Positions 44,227 to 52,843 of a DNA stretch of 64,000 nucleotides are shown here, one piece after another; the stretch's first letter is position 1; each line of letters begins with the position of its first letter. Position numbers and translations under genes: made by a program. The stretch spans positions 62,001-126,000 of the forward strand of contig QQUA01000009.1 of assembly GCA_008501825.1 (NCBI GenBank), written 5' to 3'. Source of the DNA: Planctomycetota bacterium. Lineage in GTDB: Bacteria; Planctomycetota; UBA1135. Below the pieces are notes generated by a model. The model saw only the letters and a program-made list of their open reading frames with translations. It was not told the origin of the DNA and made no database searches.

Positions 44227-45420
44227 TTAATCGGGATTAATGGCTTCCACCAGAAGCTCGGCAATGTCTCGAACTTGCAGTCGGCCTTCATTGCCGGTGC
44301 TCTTCACCGCGTCTTCGAAGCGAGGCGTTTCATAAGGGCAGGCCACGGCCAGGATTTCCGCACCGACGCTCAACGCTTCTTCAATCCGCCATTCCGAGGA
44401 CCGGACTTGAGATTTCTCCCAGGCAAAACCATCCAACCACATGCCTCCACCGCCGCCACCGCAGCAAAGGCTGTTTTGCCGCTGGTGCGGCATTTCCACC
44501 AATTCCACGCCGGGAATGGCTTGCAGAAGTTGGCGGGGCTGTTCGTAAACGTGGCTCTTACCGGCTCTCCCCAAATAACAAGGATCGTGGTAAGTCACAC
44601 GCACGTCCATTTCATGGCGGAACAGAGGTTGCAATTGAGCCAACCTCTCCTGCAGGAACTGAGTGTAGTGCTGCACCGGAAATTCGATTCCCAGGTGCGG
44701 GTATTCATGGCGAAACGCGTTGTAAGCGTGCGGGTCGGTGGTCACCACCACGTCGAACAGGTACTTTTGAATCGCCTTGGCGTTCTTGGCCGCCAAAAGC
44801 TGAAACAACCCGCGCTCGCCGGCCAGATTCTGAGCGTCTCCATCCGATTGCTCTTCCGGACCGAGGATGCCGAAACTGACGTTTAAGGAATGGAACAAGC
44901 GAGCCATGGATCGGCTGACTTGTTGCACTCGTGGATGGTAGGACGGGTAGTCGCCGACGTACCAGAGCACTTCCACCGGCCCTTGTTGCTTTGCCATCAA
45001 GGGAACCGGAAGGGTGAAATCCTTGGTCCACGCCGCCCGCTTGCGAGGCGATTCGCCCAGTGGATTTCCGTAGCGGCGAGTATTGCCTAATGCGGTTTGC
45101 AGCTCGCCGGGCACCTTGCCCTTGAGCAGCAACTCGCTTTTTAAACCGGCCATCAGGCCTTCAGTCAAGGGAATGCCAGCCGGGCATGCCTCGGTGCAGG
45201 CAAAACAAGAGACGCACAACCAGGCAGAATCATCCTGAAGGATGGGATCCCAGTCGGCGGCCCGCAACGCGGCGATTAACCGGTGTGGCGGGTATTCCAT
45301 GGCAAATCCGAGGGGACAAATCCCGCTACAGGATCCGCATTGCAGACAGCGGCGAAGCCGATCCCCATCGGGATGCTCGTCCGCGATCCTATCCATAAAC
45401 CTGGTTGCCAATTGCTCCAT
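44227..45420 (-). CDS. Soluble HdrCB-like FeS oxidoreductase, first gene of the hydrogenase operon
   Basis: A 397-residue protein started at the ATG at 45420, GGAG eight bases upstream; a longer frame to 45636 has no family support. It has HdrC-type clusters CLQCGSCSGICP and CVSCFACTEACP, then HdrB-type half-domains: DPHAYN in the first, and DPCYLGRAGKSHVY with SLCCGGGGGGMW in the second. It is a paralog of the soluble half of the membrane protein at 40395. It has no membrane segment, so it may be the cytoplasmic disulfide/electron acceptor for HdrA. It precedes etfB by 15 bases. Confidence 0.86.
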   Translation of the reverse strand: MEQLATRFMDRIADEHPDGDRLRRCLQCGSCSGICPLGFAMEYPPHRLIAALRAADWDPILQDDSAWLCVSCFACTEACPAGIPLTEGLMAGLKSELLLKGKVPGELQTALGNTRRYGNPLGESPRKRAAWTKDFTLPVPLMAKQQGPVEVLWYVGDYPSYHPRVQQVSRSMARLFHSLNVSFGILGPEEQSDGDAQNLAGERGLFQLLAAKNAKAIQKYLFDVVVTTDPHAYNAFRHEYPHLGIEFPVQHYTQFLQERLAQLQPLFRHEMDVRVTYHDPCYLGRAGKSHVYEQPRQLLQAIPGVELVEMPHQRQNSLCCGGGGGGMWLDGFAWEKSQVRSSEWRIEEALSVGAEILAVACPYETPRFEDAVKSTGNEGRLQVRDIAELLVEAINPD

Positions 45421-45771
45421 GGATCCGCTCCGCAAGAGCGGGTAGACCCTGAGCCTGGCTCCGGTCCTAAGCGGCCGAAGGGGTGGTGCGGCAGGGCCAC
45501 CCGCGTCCGTCCAGATTCCGGTGAAGGTGCCTCGGTGAGAACCGAAGCTGAGGTGGCTTAACTGCCGATAAATGTTTTCACAAGGGCAATTCTCACATCT
45601 ATTCCCACGCTTAGATATGTTGGTTTTGACAGCCATCCTTTTGCAAACTCAGTAATCGATTTTTGACTGAATGCTTTTTCTGAAATGGAGCCATACATTG
45701 GATTTGTTCATAAACGTGCAAAGGCATTGTCAAAGCCGGCAAACTTCCGATTAACCATGCCTAGAGTGCGA
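45421..45771 (-). promoter_or_regulatory. Leader/promoter region of the hydrogenase operon
   Basis: No gene is supported here apart from an unlikely upstream extension of the first operon gene. On the minus strand a TTGACA lies at plus 45727-45732, inside the imperfect palindrome GGCATTGTCAAAGCC (45723-45737), with a TATGAA about 15 bases later. A long leader of about 300 bases would follow. The palindrome could be an operator overlapping the -35 box. Both calls are weak. Confidence 0.3.
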
Positions 45772-45815
45772 AATTAATAAAGGCATCCGGCGAAGTTTTT
45801 CATTCGCCGGACGCC
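45772..45815 (-). terminator. Intrinsic terminator of the FG-GAP gene at 45855-47537
   Basis: On the minus strand a 13-bp stem with one mismatch (plus 45782-45794 with 45803-45815, GGCATCCGGCGAA and TTCGCCGGACGCC) around an eight-base loop is followed by TTTATTAATTT. It lies 40 bases past the stop and separates that gene from the hydrogenase operon. Confidence 0.7.
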
Positions 45816-45854
45816 AAAACTCCGCTTTTTGAATTTATGCAGAGCGAGCATCCA

Positions 45855-47537
45855 TCAAGGAATCGCCGTCAAGGCCTTCGCGACCGAAGAAAGTTCCCAG
45901 CTTCCCAAAGAAGGTTTGGCGATGGCGGCAAAGTAGAAAGTGCTGCCGATCAAACTTGCTTTCAATCTTGGAGCCGCGATGTAACCAAGGCCGTCCCCGG
46001 CAGCGTCCAGGTTCCCCAAGAAGTCATGCATGACCGGGTGGTAGCCGCCGCCAAGGTAATTCCAAAAGTAAGTGTCGGCTTGCAGAGGCACTTCTAACAC
46101 GCCAAGCATGGTGGAGCCGATTCCCGCAGCGGATGCCAAGATTTGGTAGTCGTAGCCGGCCGCCGAATCTGGGAAATCAAGGTAGAAGAGCACCGTGTCC
46201 CCGGAAGCGGAAATCTCGGGCTTGGAAAGAGTGAGGTACGGATCGAAGCCAAAGACGTCCGCGTGGCCGTAACCGACGTTGTGGCCGGCGGCGCCGACGA
46301 AACTGTCATCCAATCCGTCGCCGTTCAGATCGCCGACGTTGGCCAAATGTCCGACCCTGCCCTCGGTGACGTGGCCCTCGAAGGTGAACATGAGGTTCAT
46401 GGATTCACCGTCGTAGATGTCGGCTCGCCCGGCGTCGACGATTCCGTTCGGGGAAACCCCGTTGGCGGAAATCGCAACGTCAAGCGTGCCGTTGCCGTCC
46501 ATGTCCCCGATTCGATCCAAGCTGGAACCAAGTCTTTCTTCGGTATCGGTTCCTTCGAAGCGAAGGAGTTCCATGCCATTGAGACCCGAGAACACTTTGA
46601 CCCTACCGGAATCGGTAGCCATTCCGTCGTGGTACGGGATCCCGACCATGTAGTCCTGGACACCGTCTTCGTTGAGATCTCCAATTCCGCTAATGGACCA
46701 ACCGGCCAAGCTGTCGTCCTGATTTCCCCGGTGCAGGCGGATGGTGCTGCCGTCGATCCCCGAAACGATTCGTACCGCACCGTTATCGACGAAGCTGAGG
46801 TAATCCGCCCAAGGAGCGGAGACCATAAAGTCATCCACACCATCCCCATCAAGATCCTCGAGAGCGGCCACTCGAGTGCCGAAGCCATCGGCACCGGTGA
46901 GGCGCATGATTTCGGTACCGTCGTTCACTGCCACGGCGATCACGAAATCACTCAAGGACCCCGTCAAGATTTCTTGAATTCCATCGCCGTTTAAATCCTC
47001 GGAAAGAGCCAAGGATTGGCCGATGAAGTCCTCGGTCAAACGCCAGACTTGAGTGCCGTCGACGCCCGACAACAGGTAAAGGGCGCCAAGTTGCACGCCG
47101 GGCCCGTTGTCGGCCAAGGGTGCGCCTACGGCAAGATCCTGGATGTTGTCGCCGTTTACGTCCGGCACGGCAATCAACGCGAAACCGAACTGATCTTGTT
47201 GGTTTTCGCCGAAGGTTTCCCAAAGCACGGTGCCGTCCGATCCGGAACAAGCCACCACCGAACCGGAAGCGATGGCCGCACCCTTGGCCCGGCCGCGGAC
47301 GGTGTAAACCACGTCGGGAACCCCGTCTCCGTTCAAATCTCCCGGCCCGCAGCCGTGCTCGCCCAGGTACTCGGCGACGGCGACTCCTTCGAATTCGAGG
47401 TGGATGGTCTGACCGCCGCCAATGGTTTGAGCGCTGGCGGGGAGAGCCAGGCCGAGGCAAAGGACCGCGGCCCCGGCCCAAAGGCTTCCCGAGGTCTTGA
47501 TTCGACCGGAAAGTTTCTGTTTGCTCGCTTTTTGCAT
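45855..47537 (-). CDS. Secreted FG-GAP propeller protein
   Basis: A 560-residue protein started at the ATG at 47537, where GGAGG precedes by six bases and a signal peptide begins (MQKASKQKLSGRIK, hydrophobic AAVLCLGLALPASAQ). Seven FG-GAP loops are visible: DLNGDGVPD, DVNGDNIQD, DLNGDGIQE, DLDGDGVDD, DLNEDGVQD, DMDGNGTLD and DLNGDGLDD. The C-terminal beta domain (about 435-560, from LTLSKPEISASGDTVLFYLDFPDSAAGYDYQILASA in outline) parallels that of the tandem pair at 30937. Likely extracellular or surface-bound; specific function unknown. Confidence 0.86.
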   Translation of the reverse strand: MQKASKQKLSGRIKTSGSLWAGAAVLCLGLALPASAQTIGGGQTIHLEFEGVAVAEYLGEHGCGPGDLNGDGVPDVVYTVRGRAKGAAIASGSVVACSGSDGTVLWETFGENQQDQFGFALIAVPDVNGDNIQDLAVGAPLADNGPGVQLGALYLLSGVDGTQVWRLTEDFIGQSLALSEDLNGDGIQEILTGSLSDFVIAVAVNDGTEIMRLTGADGFGTRVAALEDLDGDGVDDFMVSAPWADYLSFVDNGAVRIVSGIDGSTIRLHRGNQDDSLAGWSISGIGDLNEDGVQDYMVGIPYHDGMATDSGRVKVFSGLNGMELLRFEGTDTEERLGSSLDRIGDMDGNGTLDVAISANGVSPNGIVDAGRADIYDGESMNLMFTFEGHVTEGRVGHLANVGDLNGDGLDDSFVGAAGHNVGYGHADVFGFDPYLTLSKPEISASGDTVLFYLDFPDSAAGYDYQILASAAGIGSTMLGVLEVPLQADTYFWNYLGGGYHPVMHDFLGNLDAAGDGLGYIAAPRLKASLIGSTFYFAAIAKPSLGSWELSSVAKALTAIP

Positions 47538-47810
47538 GATTTCCCTCCCTTGAATCAGGGGTTGCAGAGGGAAAAGCGAGAGCCGGCGGCGCGTATCTAC
47601 TTTTTTCAGGAAAGGGAGAATTTCGCCTTCAGTGGCTTCGAAATAAAAGCGAGGCGATCTATCCTGGAGGGCCGGGAGGCTGCCAGGGGTATGTCTATGA
47701 CCCTGCTCAGCCAATCCCGGGCTCTTGAATGCTTAGGAGTTTGGACTGTTCAGCCTTGCCGTGCAGGCGGCAAGGATTTCTCAAAGTCATCCTTCGGGGG
47801 AATACTCAGG
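47538..47810. promoter_or_regulatory. Divergent promoter region with an 8-bp hairpin
   Basis: This interval separates two divergent secreted-protein genes, so it should hold both promoters; I see no convincing -35/-10 pair. A perfect stem CCTTGCCG (47754-47761) with CGGCAAGG (47768-47775) around TGCAGG lies 36 bases before the plus-strand gene, with no U-tract after it. Confidence 0.35.
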
Positions 47811-49949
47811 ATGAACTACGCAACGAAAAAGGTTTTGCTTTTCATGGCTTTCTTCCATCTGTTCTTGCCTGGAATTTCGGCGCAACAGCGGAAGAGCTCC
47901 AGCCCGATTCAACAAGGAGATCGGATTTCAACGGGTCGAACTCCTTACGCCAATTGGGGCGGCCTCATCATCGAAAGCTTTGTTCCGGTTCCCAATCCAA
48001 CCAAGGGAGCCTTTGGCGGCGAAGCAGTTCAAATCCGTTACCGAGACGACCCGGAACAAAAAATTGACCTTAGCGGCTTCAAAATCCGAACCGATACCGG
48101 ATCCTGTTACACCCTTCCCTCCGGTACTGTTCTTCAAGGAGGGCAGTATCTGTTGGTCGACTTCTCCGGGGGAGAAGTAAAAGTCGATCCTCAAATTCGA
48201 CAAGAATCGGGGACCTTGTTCTTGGTCGCCGCCGGCTTTCAGAATGACTTTTTTCAAAACGGCATTGGCGACGGTCGTTCCGACATGCTGGCCATCGTCG
48301 ATTCCAAGGGAACCGTGGTGGAAGCCGTTCGCTTCAGTGAAGGTCGCCCTCTTCCCGGCGGAGATCTAATCGACAAAGCCGTCAGCCAACATCAGTGGCG
48401 CAAAGGCGATTCGGTTCCCCAAGGGGACCAAGATCCACTGGATGGTGACATTTACTACACCCGGGCTCATCGCGATGCCGTGGACACGAACACGTGGGAG
48501 GATTGGGGACCTGCACCCACGGCCTGGCCGGAACCGACGCCGGGATCGGATCGCCAGTGGTACAACAACGGCCAAAGAACTTATGAGGAAAGCATGGTTC
48601 GGGGCCGAGTTTTGATTGCGCCCTCCGGGCAAAGCCCCGAATCCAAGCCGGCCTACGGCGCCATGGTTCGCTTGCCCGGTACTCCGTATTTGACCAGCAC
48701 CGACCAAGATGGATTCTTTTCCTTCGCCAACATCCCTCCAGGCAATCATCTGATCGCGGCCTCCGCTCCAGGATGTGTGCCGTTGTGGAGAGTCCTTCGA
48801 AACAAGAACCCCCATCGTCCTTTTAATCAAGATTTGGTGTTGACTCCGGTAAATGCTTCGAACACGGTCAACGTCACGGTGGGCCCTCAAGGAGGCATCG
48901 TCCACGGTCCCACGGTGGACACGGAATCCGGAAAACGGCCGGCCTTCATCTTGACCCTCCATCCCAATCCGAACATCCCCTTTTCTTTCGACATCACTTG
49001 GTTGGAAGGGGGATACCATTCCGTCGGCTTGCAATCGGAGGCGCTCAAGAAAATTCAAGTGTTTGAGAATGGGGAACCGGTGGAAGTTCCAGCCTATCGG
49101 GGATGGGAATCCCTCGGCGGGGTTTACACCTCCATGCATCTACCTTCCCCTCCCGGAGGAGGGCCGGTAGGCGAACTCCTCCTCCTTTATCAGGAACCAT
49201 TCCCTGGAAGCAAGGTGGGAGATTACATCTTGGTGGAGGGATTGGATTCCCGTGGGCAAATGGAATTCGTTGCCGGGGAGGAAGCCTTTCCCGACGGTGA
49301 GTTGGTGGAAAAATATGGCGTCCTTTATTCACAGGCCGTGGTTCCTCATTTATCAAAAATCTCAAACTGGCGTGAAACTACAACGGAGGATGGGAAATCC
49401 ATTTGGTATCGCTACGGTGCCAAAACCATGGACCAAGATGGCAATGGAACTGTCGATCCAAGTGATAGCTGGCCCTTCTGCTTCGGCAGCCTCTGCTCCA
49501 GAGCCGATTCCACCACTACCTTGACATGGTCCGCGAGGGTGACCACCACCAAGTCCAGAGGCAAGAATGGGGGCATTTCCGACAGCTTCGAAGAAGAAAC
49601 CGGCAAAATTCTCGGACTATTCGCCAAAGGAAAGATCAATGCAGGGAACTTCGTCGATTGGTCTACTGCCAATGCCACCAGTGCCGGAGTTACCTTATCC
49701 GGAAAAATGAAAGTCCGCTTCCTTTACGATCTGCAAGTGCCGCCGCCCCCGGATCCTCCCGACGAACTCCGCAAATGCGCCTATCTGTTATTTCAAATCA
49801 TCGATTTGAACTTCGGCATGTGCACCTATCCCTATCCCAGCGACATTCACATTTGCACCGATCCCAGCCACGATCCGGATCCGGACGTCTCCATCGCCGT
49901 TCCGGCCGGAGTGGATTACACCCGAGAAATTGAGGGTCACTGCCCGTAG
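47811..49949 (+). CDS. Secreted protein with lamin-tail and carboxypeptidase-regulatory domains
   Basis: A 712-residue protein from the ATG at 47811, where a signal peptide starts (MNYATKKVLLFMAFFHLFLPGISA); the longer frame is antisense to the neighbour. Residues about 50-180 fit a lamin-tail domain (IDLSGFKIRTDTG, LPSGTVLQGGQYLLVDF, VVEAVRFSEG). Residues 263-325 form a carboxypeptidase-regulatory-like beta-sandwich (RGRVLIAP, TDQDGFFSFANIPPGNHLI). The rest is beta-rich and not recognised. Lamin-tail domains in bacterial secreted proteins often adjoin nucleases or surface proteins, but no enzyme motif is seen here. Confidence 0.75.
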   Translation: MNYATKKVLLFMAFFHLFLPGISAQQRKSSSPIQQGDRISTGRTPYANWGGLIIESFVPVPNPTKGAFGGEAVQIRYRDDPEQKIDLSGFKIRTDTGSCYTLPSGTVLQGGQYLLVDFSGGEVKVDPQIRQESGTLFLVAAGFQNDFFQNGIGDGRSDMLAIVDSKGTVVEAVRFSEGRPLPGGDLIDKAVSQHQWRKGDSVPQGDQDPLDGDIYYTRAHRDAVDTNTWEDWGPAPTAWPEPTPGSDRQWYNNGQRTYEESMVRGRVLIAPSGQSPESKPAYGAMVRLPGTPYLTSTDQDGFFSFANIPPGNHLIAASAPGCVPLWRVLRNKNPHRPFNQDLVLTPVNASNTVNVTVGPQGGIVHGPTVDTESGKRPAFILTLHPNPNIPFSFDITWLEGGYHSVGLQSEALKKIQVFENGEPVEVPAYRGWESLGGVYTSMHLPSPPGGGPVGELLLLYQEPFPGSKVGDYILVEGLDSRGQMEFVAGEEAFPDGELVEKYGVLYSQAVVPHLSKISNWRETTTEDGKSIWYRYGAKTMDQDGNGTVDPSDSWPFCFGSLCSRADSTTTLTWSARVTTTKSRGKNGGISDSFEEETGKILGLFAKGKINAGNFVDWSTANATSAGVTLSGKMKVRFLYDLQVPPPPDPPDELRKCAYLLFQIIDLNFGMCTYPYPSDIHICTDPSHDPDPDVSIAVPAGVDYTREIEGHCP

Positions 49950-50065
49950 CGGCCAACAAGGCGTTCTTTCGGTTTTCGGTTCTTGTAATCTGAAGGGAGG
50001 CATGGCTTTACTCCAAAACGAACCGGCCATGCCTCCCAGTCCAGCGATCCGAGTCGAACCGGAAA

Positions 50066-50830
50066 ATGAAAGTCGTCAAAAAACCCCATCGGGTGGAATT
50101 GCTCACCCGAGAGCCGGGACAAGTCCGCTTTCCCAACCAATGCATGTGTTGTGGGGTGGAAACCGAAGCGAGTTATGCCTATCGAGCCGATACAAGTCAT
50201 TACAACACCGGCCCCGGATATAAAACAACCGTGTATTTGTCCATGCCGCAAAAAATCTATTTTGAGGCACCTTTGTGCAAACAGTGCTCTCATTTCATTC
50301 CTTGGGAGCGGGGTTCCGTGCTTATTTCCTACTTGCTCTTAACCTTCGGAGGTATTCTCGCAGTCCTCAGCATCGTCGCCATTGCCACCCAATTCGCCGA
50401 GGAGAAGTTAACTTCCTTTGACTGGTTTCGTTGGAACACCTTCGCCCACTTCGCCTGGATTTGGTGCCTGGCTTCGGTCCCCCTGGCCTTCCTTCATGCT
50501 CGTTGGAGACAACGGCGATTTGAAATCGGCAGCCAATACTGGCTGGATTGGGAGGACCGAAACGAGCGGGATTTTCTTTACATGCACGTGGACAACGTCT
50601 CCGTTGGAAGAAGTCCGCTGAAATGGGATACCGAAGAACCCTACGACCGAAGCGCCAATCAATTTCTTCATGTTTGGGTTTCCTCTTCCAGAGGCAATGC
50701 CCCCGAAAGAGTGGAAGCCGCCTGGAACGGCCGAGAAGGCCGCCCCAGTTTTCGCTTTCAATTTCCCGCCGAGGAAACGGCCAAAGCCTTTGCTCAAGCC
50801 AATCGGCACTTGGAACAATTGACGCCCTGA
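50066..50830 (+). CDS. Membrane protein with two cysteine pairs, function unknown
   Basis: A 254-residue protein. The N-terminal 90 residues carry CMCCG and LCKQCSHF, a probable zinc-binding knuckle. Two transmembrane helices follow (about 96-117, SYLLLTFGGILAVLSIVAIA; about 132-150, FAHFAWIWCLASVPLAFL). The C-terminal 90 residues are soluble (FRFQFPAEETAKAFAQAN). I recognise no family. It has no strong ribosome site, and it lies alone between two secreted or envelope genes. Confidence 0.65.
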   Translation: MKVVKKPHRVELLTREPGQVRFPNQCMCCGVETEASYAYRADTSHYNTGPGYKTTVYLSMPQKIYFEAPLCKQCSHFIPWERGSVLISYLLLTFGGILAVLSIVAIATQFAEEKLTSFDWFRWNTFAHFAWIWCLASVPLAFLHARWRQRRFEIGSQYWLDWEDRNERDFLYMHVDNVSVGRSPLKWDTEEPYDRSANQFLHVWVSSSRGNAPERVEAAWNGREGRPSFRFQFPAEETAKAFAQANRHLEQLTP

Positions 50831-51088
50831 TTTCGGCACCGGGCTAAGGCCGGAGAACACATCGCCGTCCTTTCCCCGGCGCGTGGAATCAGGGTTTCAG
50901 GCCAAGTCAAATGCCACGAAGGTTCGAACCACAGTCGGACTAGTGGCTAGGCTGGCCACCCTGCGAAACCAACGGCGTAGAGCTCGACCCGTAGTCGGAC
51001 CCAGGCGGCGGTTGGACCGCCCTTGGGCAACTCCTTTTTTCAGCGGCAAGCGGCGGAGTCCCCTAGAATTCAGCCCAGCGAAACGGTC
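50831..51088. other. 258-base gap, no gene seen
   Basis: The region holds GGTTCGAACC, which mimics a tRNA T-loop, but flanking bases do not form a T-stem or acceptor. No ORF is supported. The promoter of the signal peptidase gene should lie here. Confidence 0.45.
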
Positions 51089-52564
51089 ATGAAGAAGGGC
51101 GCGAACAAGAAGCAAGCGAATCCCCGGCATTTCCGGGACAACATCGAAGTCCTGGTCTTCGCCGTGGTCATGGCTTTGGGATTGAAGGTCTTCGCCGTCG
51201 AGGCCTACCAAATTCCCACCGGATCGATGATGCCCAATTTGATGGGGACCGATCTGCTGGACCGCCCCGGCGGCCCCCCCACCGGAGGCATTCATGACCG
51301 GGTCCTAGTCGACAAACTGTCCTACCTGCTCCGGGACCCCGAGCGCTGGGAGGTGGTGGTTTTCCGCTATCCGCTGGCCACCATCAACAACTACGTCAAG
51401 CGCTTGGTAGGCATGCCTGACGAGGAGCTGGCCATCCAGCACGGCGACGTCTATGCCCGGCCCCTTGGCACGGTCGAGGACTTCCAAATCCTGCGCAAGC
51501 CCAAGGAGATCCAACAAACCTTGTGGAAGCGGATGCATCCCAAGCCCGGAGATCCGCCGGGAGGCTTCGCCCGCTGGGACAAATCTGGCCAATATCAAGA
51601 AAGCGATGGTGCTGTTCGCCTGAACGGAAAGGGCCGCATCCAATACCGCAATTGGCGCAATGAATACCGCCATGGATTGCCGGACAAGATCTACTTTCGG
51701 GTTCCCTCCCAAGGCCAAGACTTCGACAGTCAAATCAAAGTTTCAGATTTGCGAATGGACTTCGAAGTTACTCCCGAAGCCAATGCCGGCGAGTTGGAAA
51801 TCTTTTTGGAATGCGGCCCCCAACCTCGGACTCAACCTCTGAAGTTGATTTTGAAGCCCGGCCAAGACCAACATCTTTTGTTGTTGCCGAACCAGGAAGA
51901 AATCCAAGTTTCGCTGCCCATTGCCACAGGAGAGGCCGTTTCCGGAAGTTTGGCCTTTTGGGATCACACCGTTTCGGTGACCGTGAAAAGCCAAGGAGAG
52001 AGCTTTCAACACGATCAAGATTTGGACTTGCAACCGAAGCGAGTGTTGCAAAACGCCTCCGGTTTCGGTTCGGAAACCGGTGGTTGGTTGATTCAAGCAC
52101 CGGAAGTGTTTCGCGACATTCACTACACGCCTCCGGCAGGTTACACCGCGGTCCAAACCTATACCTGCGAAATTGAAAAGGGCCACTATTTCATGCTCGG
52201 TGACAACACCTTGAATTCCTTGGACAGCCGGCAGTGGGAGGCCTTGGTCCACGAGTTGGATCCTCCGATAGGCGGCGTTTCGGTTCTGCGCGGCGACTCC
52301 CTGCCCAATGGCCAGGATCCTCTCTACAACAACCCCCGGTTGAACCGAAACGGAACCGTCCGCACTTTCCGAAACGAGTACGGCGAGTATTTCGTCTATC
52401 CCCTGGACTTCGAAACCGAAGGCAAGGTGCGGAAGCGCACGGTGAAGAGCAGTTCTCAAACGGAGCCGCTCGTCCCCCGGCGCTACATCCTGGGGAAAGC
52501 CATGGCGGTTTTCTTGCCGATTCCGCCCTTTTCCCCTCTGGTCCGGATCAAGCTGGTGCGCTGA
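51089..52564 (+). CDS. lepB: Signal peptidase I with large insertion
   Basis: A 491-residue membrane protease that cleaves signal peptides at the outer face of the inner membrane. The start at 51089 (MKKGANKKQ) gives one transmembrane helix at about 20-38. Catalytic Ser46 lies in IPTGSMMP and the general-base Lys104 in NNYVKRLVGMP, with GDVY at 119-122; the later boxes are LGDNTLNSLDSR (GDN at 371-373). Typical bacterial enzymes are 160-320 residues; here about 230 residues (125-355) are inserted between the Lys box and the GDN box, with a further C-terminal extension. The insert is beta-rich. It may handle the many large secreted proteins nearby. Confidence 0.93.
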   Translation: MKKGANKKQANPRHFRDNIEVLVFAVVMALGLKVFAVEAYQIPTGSMMPNLMGTDLLDRPGGPPTGGIHDRVLVDKLSYLLRDPERWEVVVFRYPLATINNYVKRLVGMPDEELAIQHGDVYARPLGTVEDFQILRKPKEIQQTLWKRMHPKPGDPPGGFARWDKSGQYQESDGAVRLNGKGRIQYRNWRNEYRHGLPDKIYFRVPSQGQDFDSQIKVSDLRMDFEVTPEANAGELEIFLECGPQPRTQPLKLILKPGQDQHLLLLPNQEEIQVSLPIATGEAVSGSLAFWDHTVSVTVKSQGESFQHDQDLDLQPKRVLQNASGFGSETGGWLIQAPEVFRDIHYTPPAGYTAVQTYTCEIEKGHYFMLGDNTLNSLDSRQWEALVHELDPPIGGVSVLRGDSLPNGQDPLYNNPRLNRNGTVRTFRNEYGEYFVYPLDFETEGKVRKRTVKSSSQTEPLVPRRYILGKAMAVFLPIPPFSPLVRIKLVR

Positions 52565-52843
52565 TGGAGGCCCTCCGGCACGCCTCAGAGCGAAGAAATT
52601 CCGAGAAGTTATTCACAAAGTGGGGAAGAGACGGCTTGACAGTCCTGACAGAATTTCTACCAAGCAAAAAAGGTGGATTTCCTGAGGTTACCAAAAATTT
52701 TGACCGCCAAATCCACCTAAATGATTACAAAGAATGGACTTATGAATTGAAGCCCGTTACGAAGAAAGCTTCACGCTTCCTGGGTTGTCCGTTCACGACT
52801 TCATCATCAACCACTTTCCAAGAGTTTTCCCCGAGTTTTCCAC
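52565..52843. other. Intergenic region with DnaA-box-like words and a short tandem repeat
   Basis: Contains TTATTCACA (52609-52617), TTTTCCACA (52836-52844) and two adjacent GAGTTTTCC copies (52822-52830 and 52833-52841) just before the lptB ATG. A frame from 52564 stays open for 95 codons, but its protein has no recognisable feature. More A/T-rich than the genes. It is too sparse in boxes to call an origin; probably the lptB promoter region. Confidence 0.35.

Noticed and set aside
45421..45636. N-terminal extension of the soluble HdrCB-like gene, with CxxCPC
   Set aside because: The extension is not part of the family; the ATG at 45420 has GGAG at eight bases.
47016..47810. Upstream extension of the lamin-tail protein
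   Set aside because: It runs antisense through the FG-GAP gene; the ATG at 47811 begins a signal peptide.
50900..50960. tRNA-like T-loop GGTTCGAACC
   Set aside because: The bases on either side do not form a T-stem, anticodon stem or acceptor stem on either strand.
52565..52843. Chromosome origin from TTATTCACA and TTTTCCACA words
   Set aside because: Only one good and one mismatched box are seen, no AT-rich unwinding element or dnaA/dnaN gene is near, and such words occur by chance.
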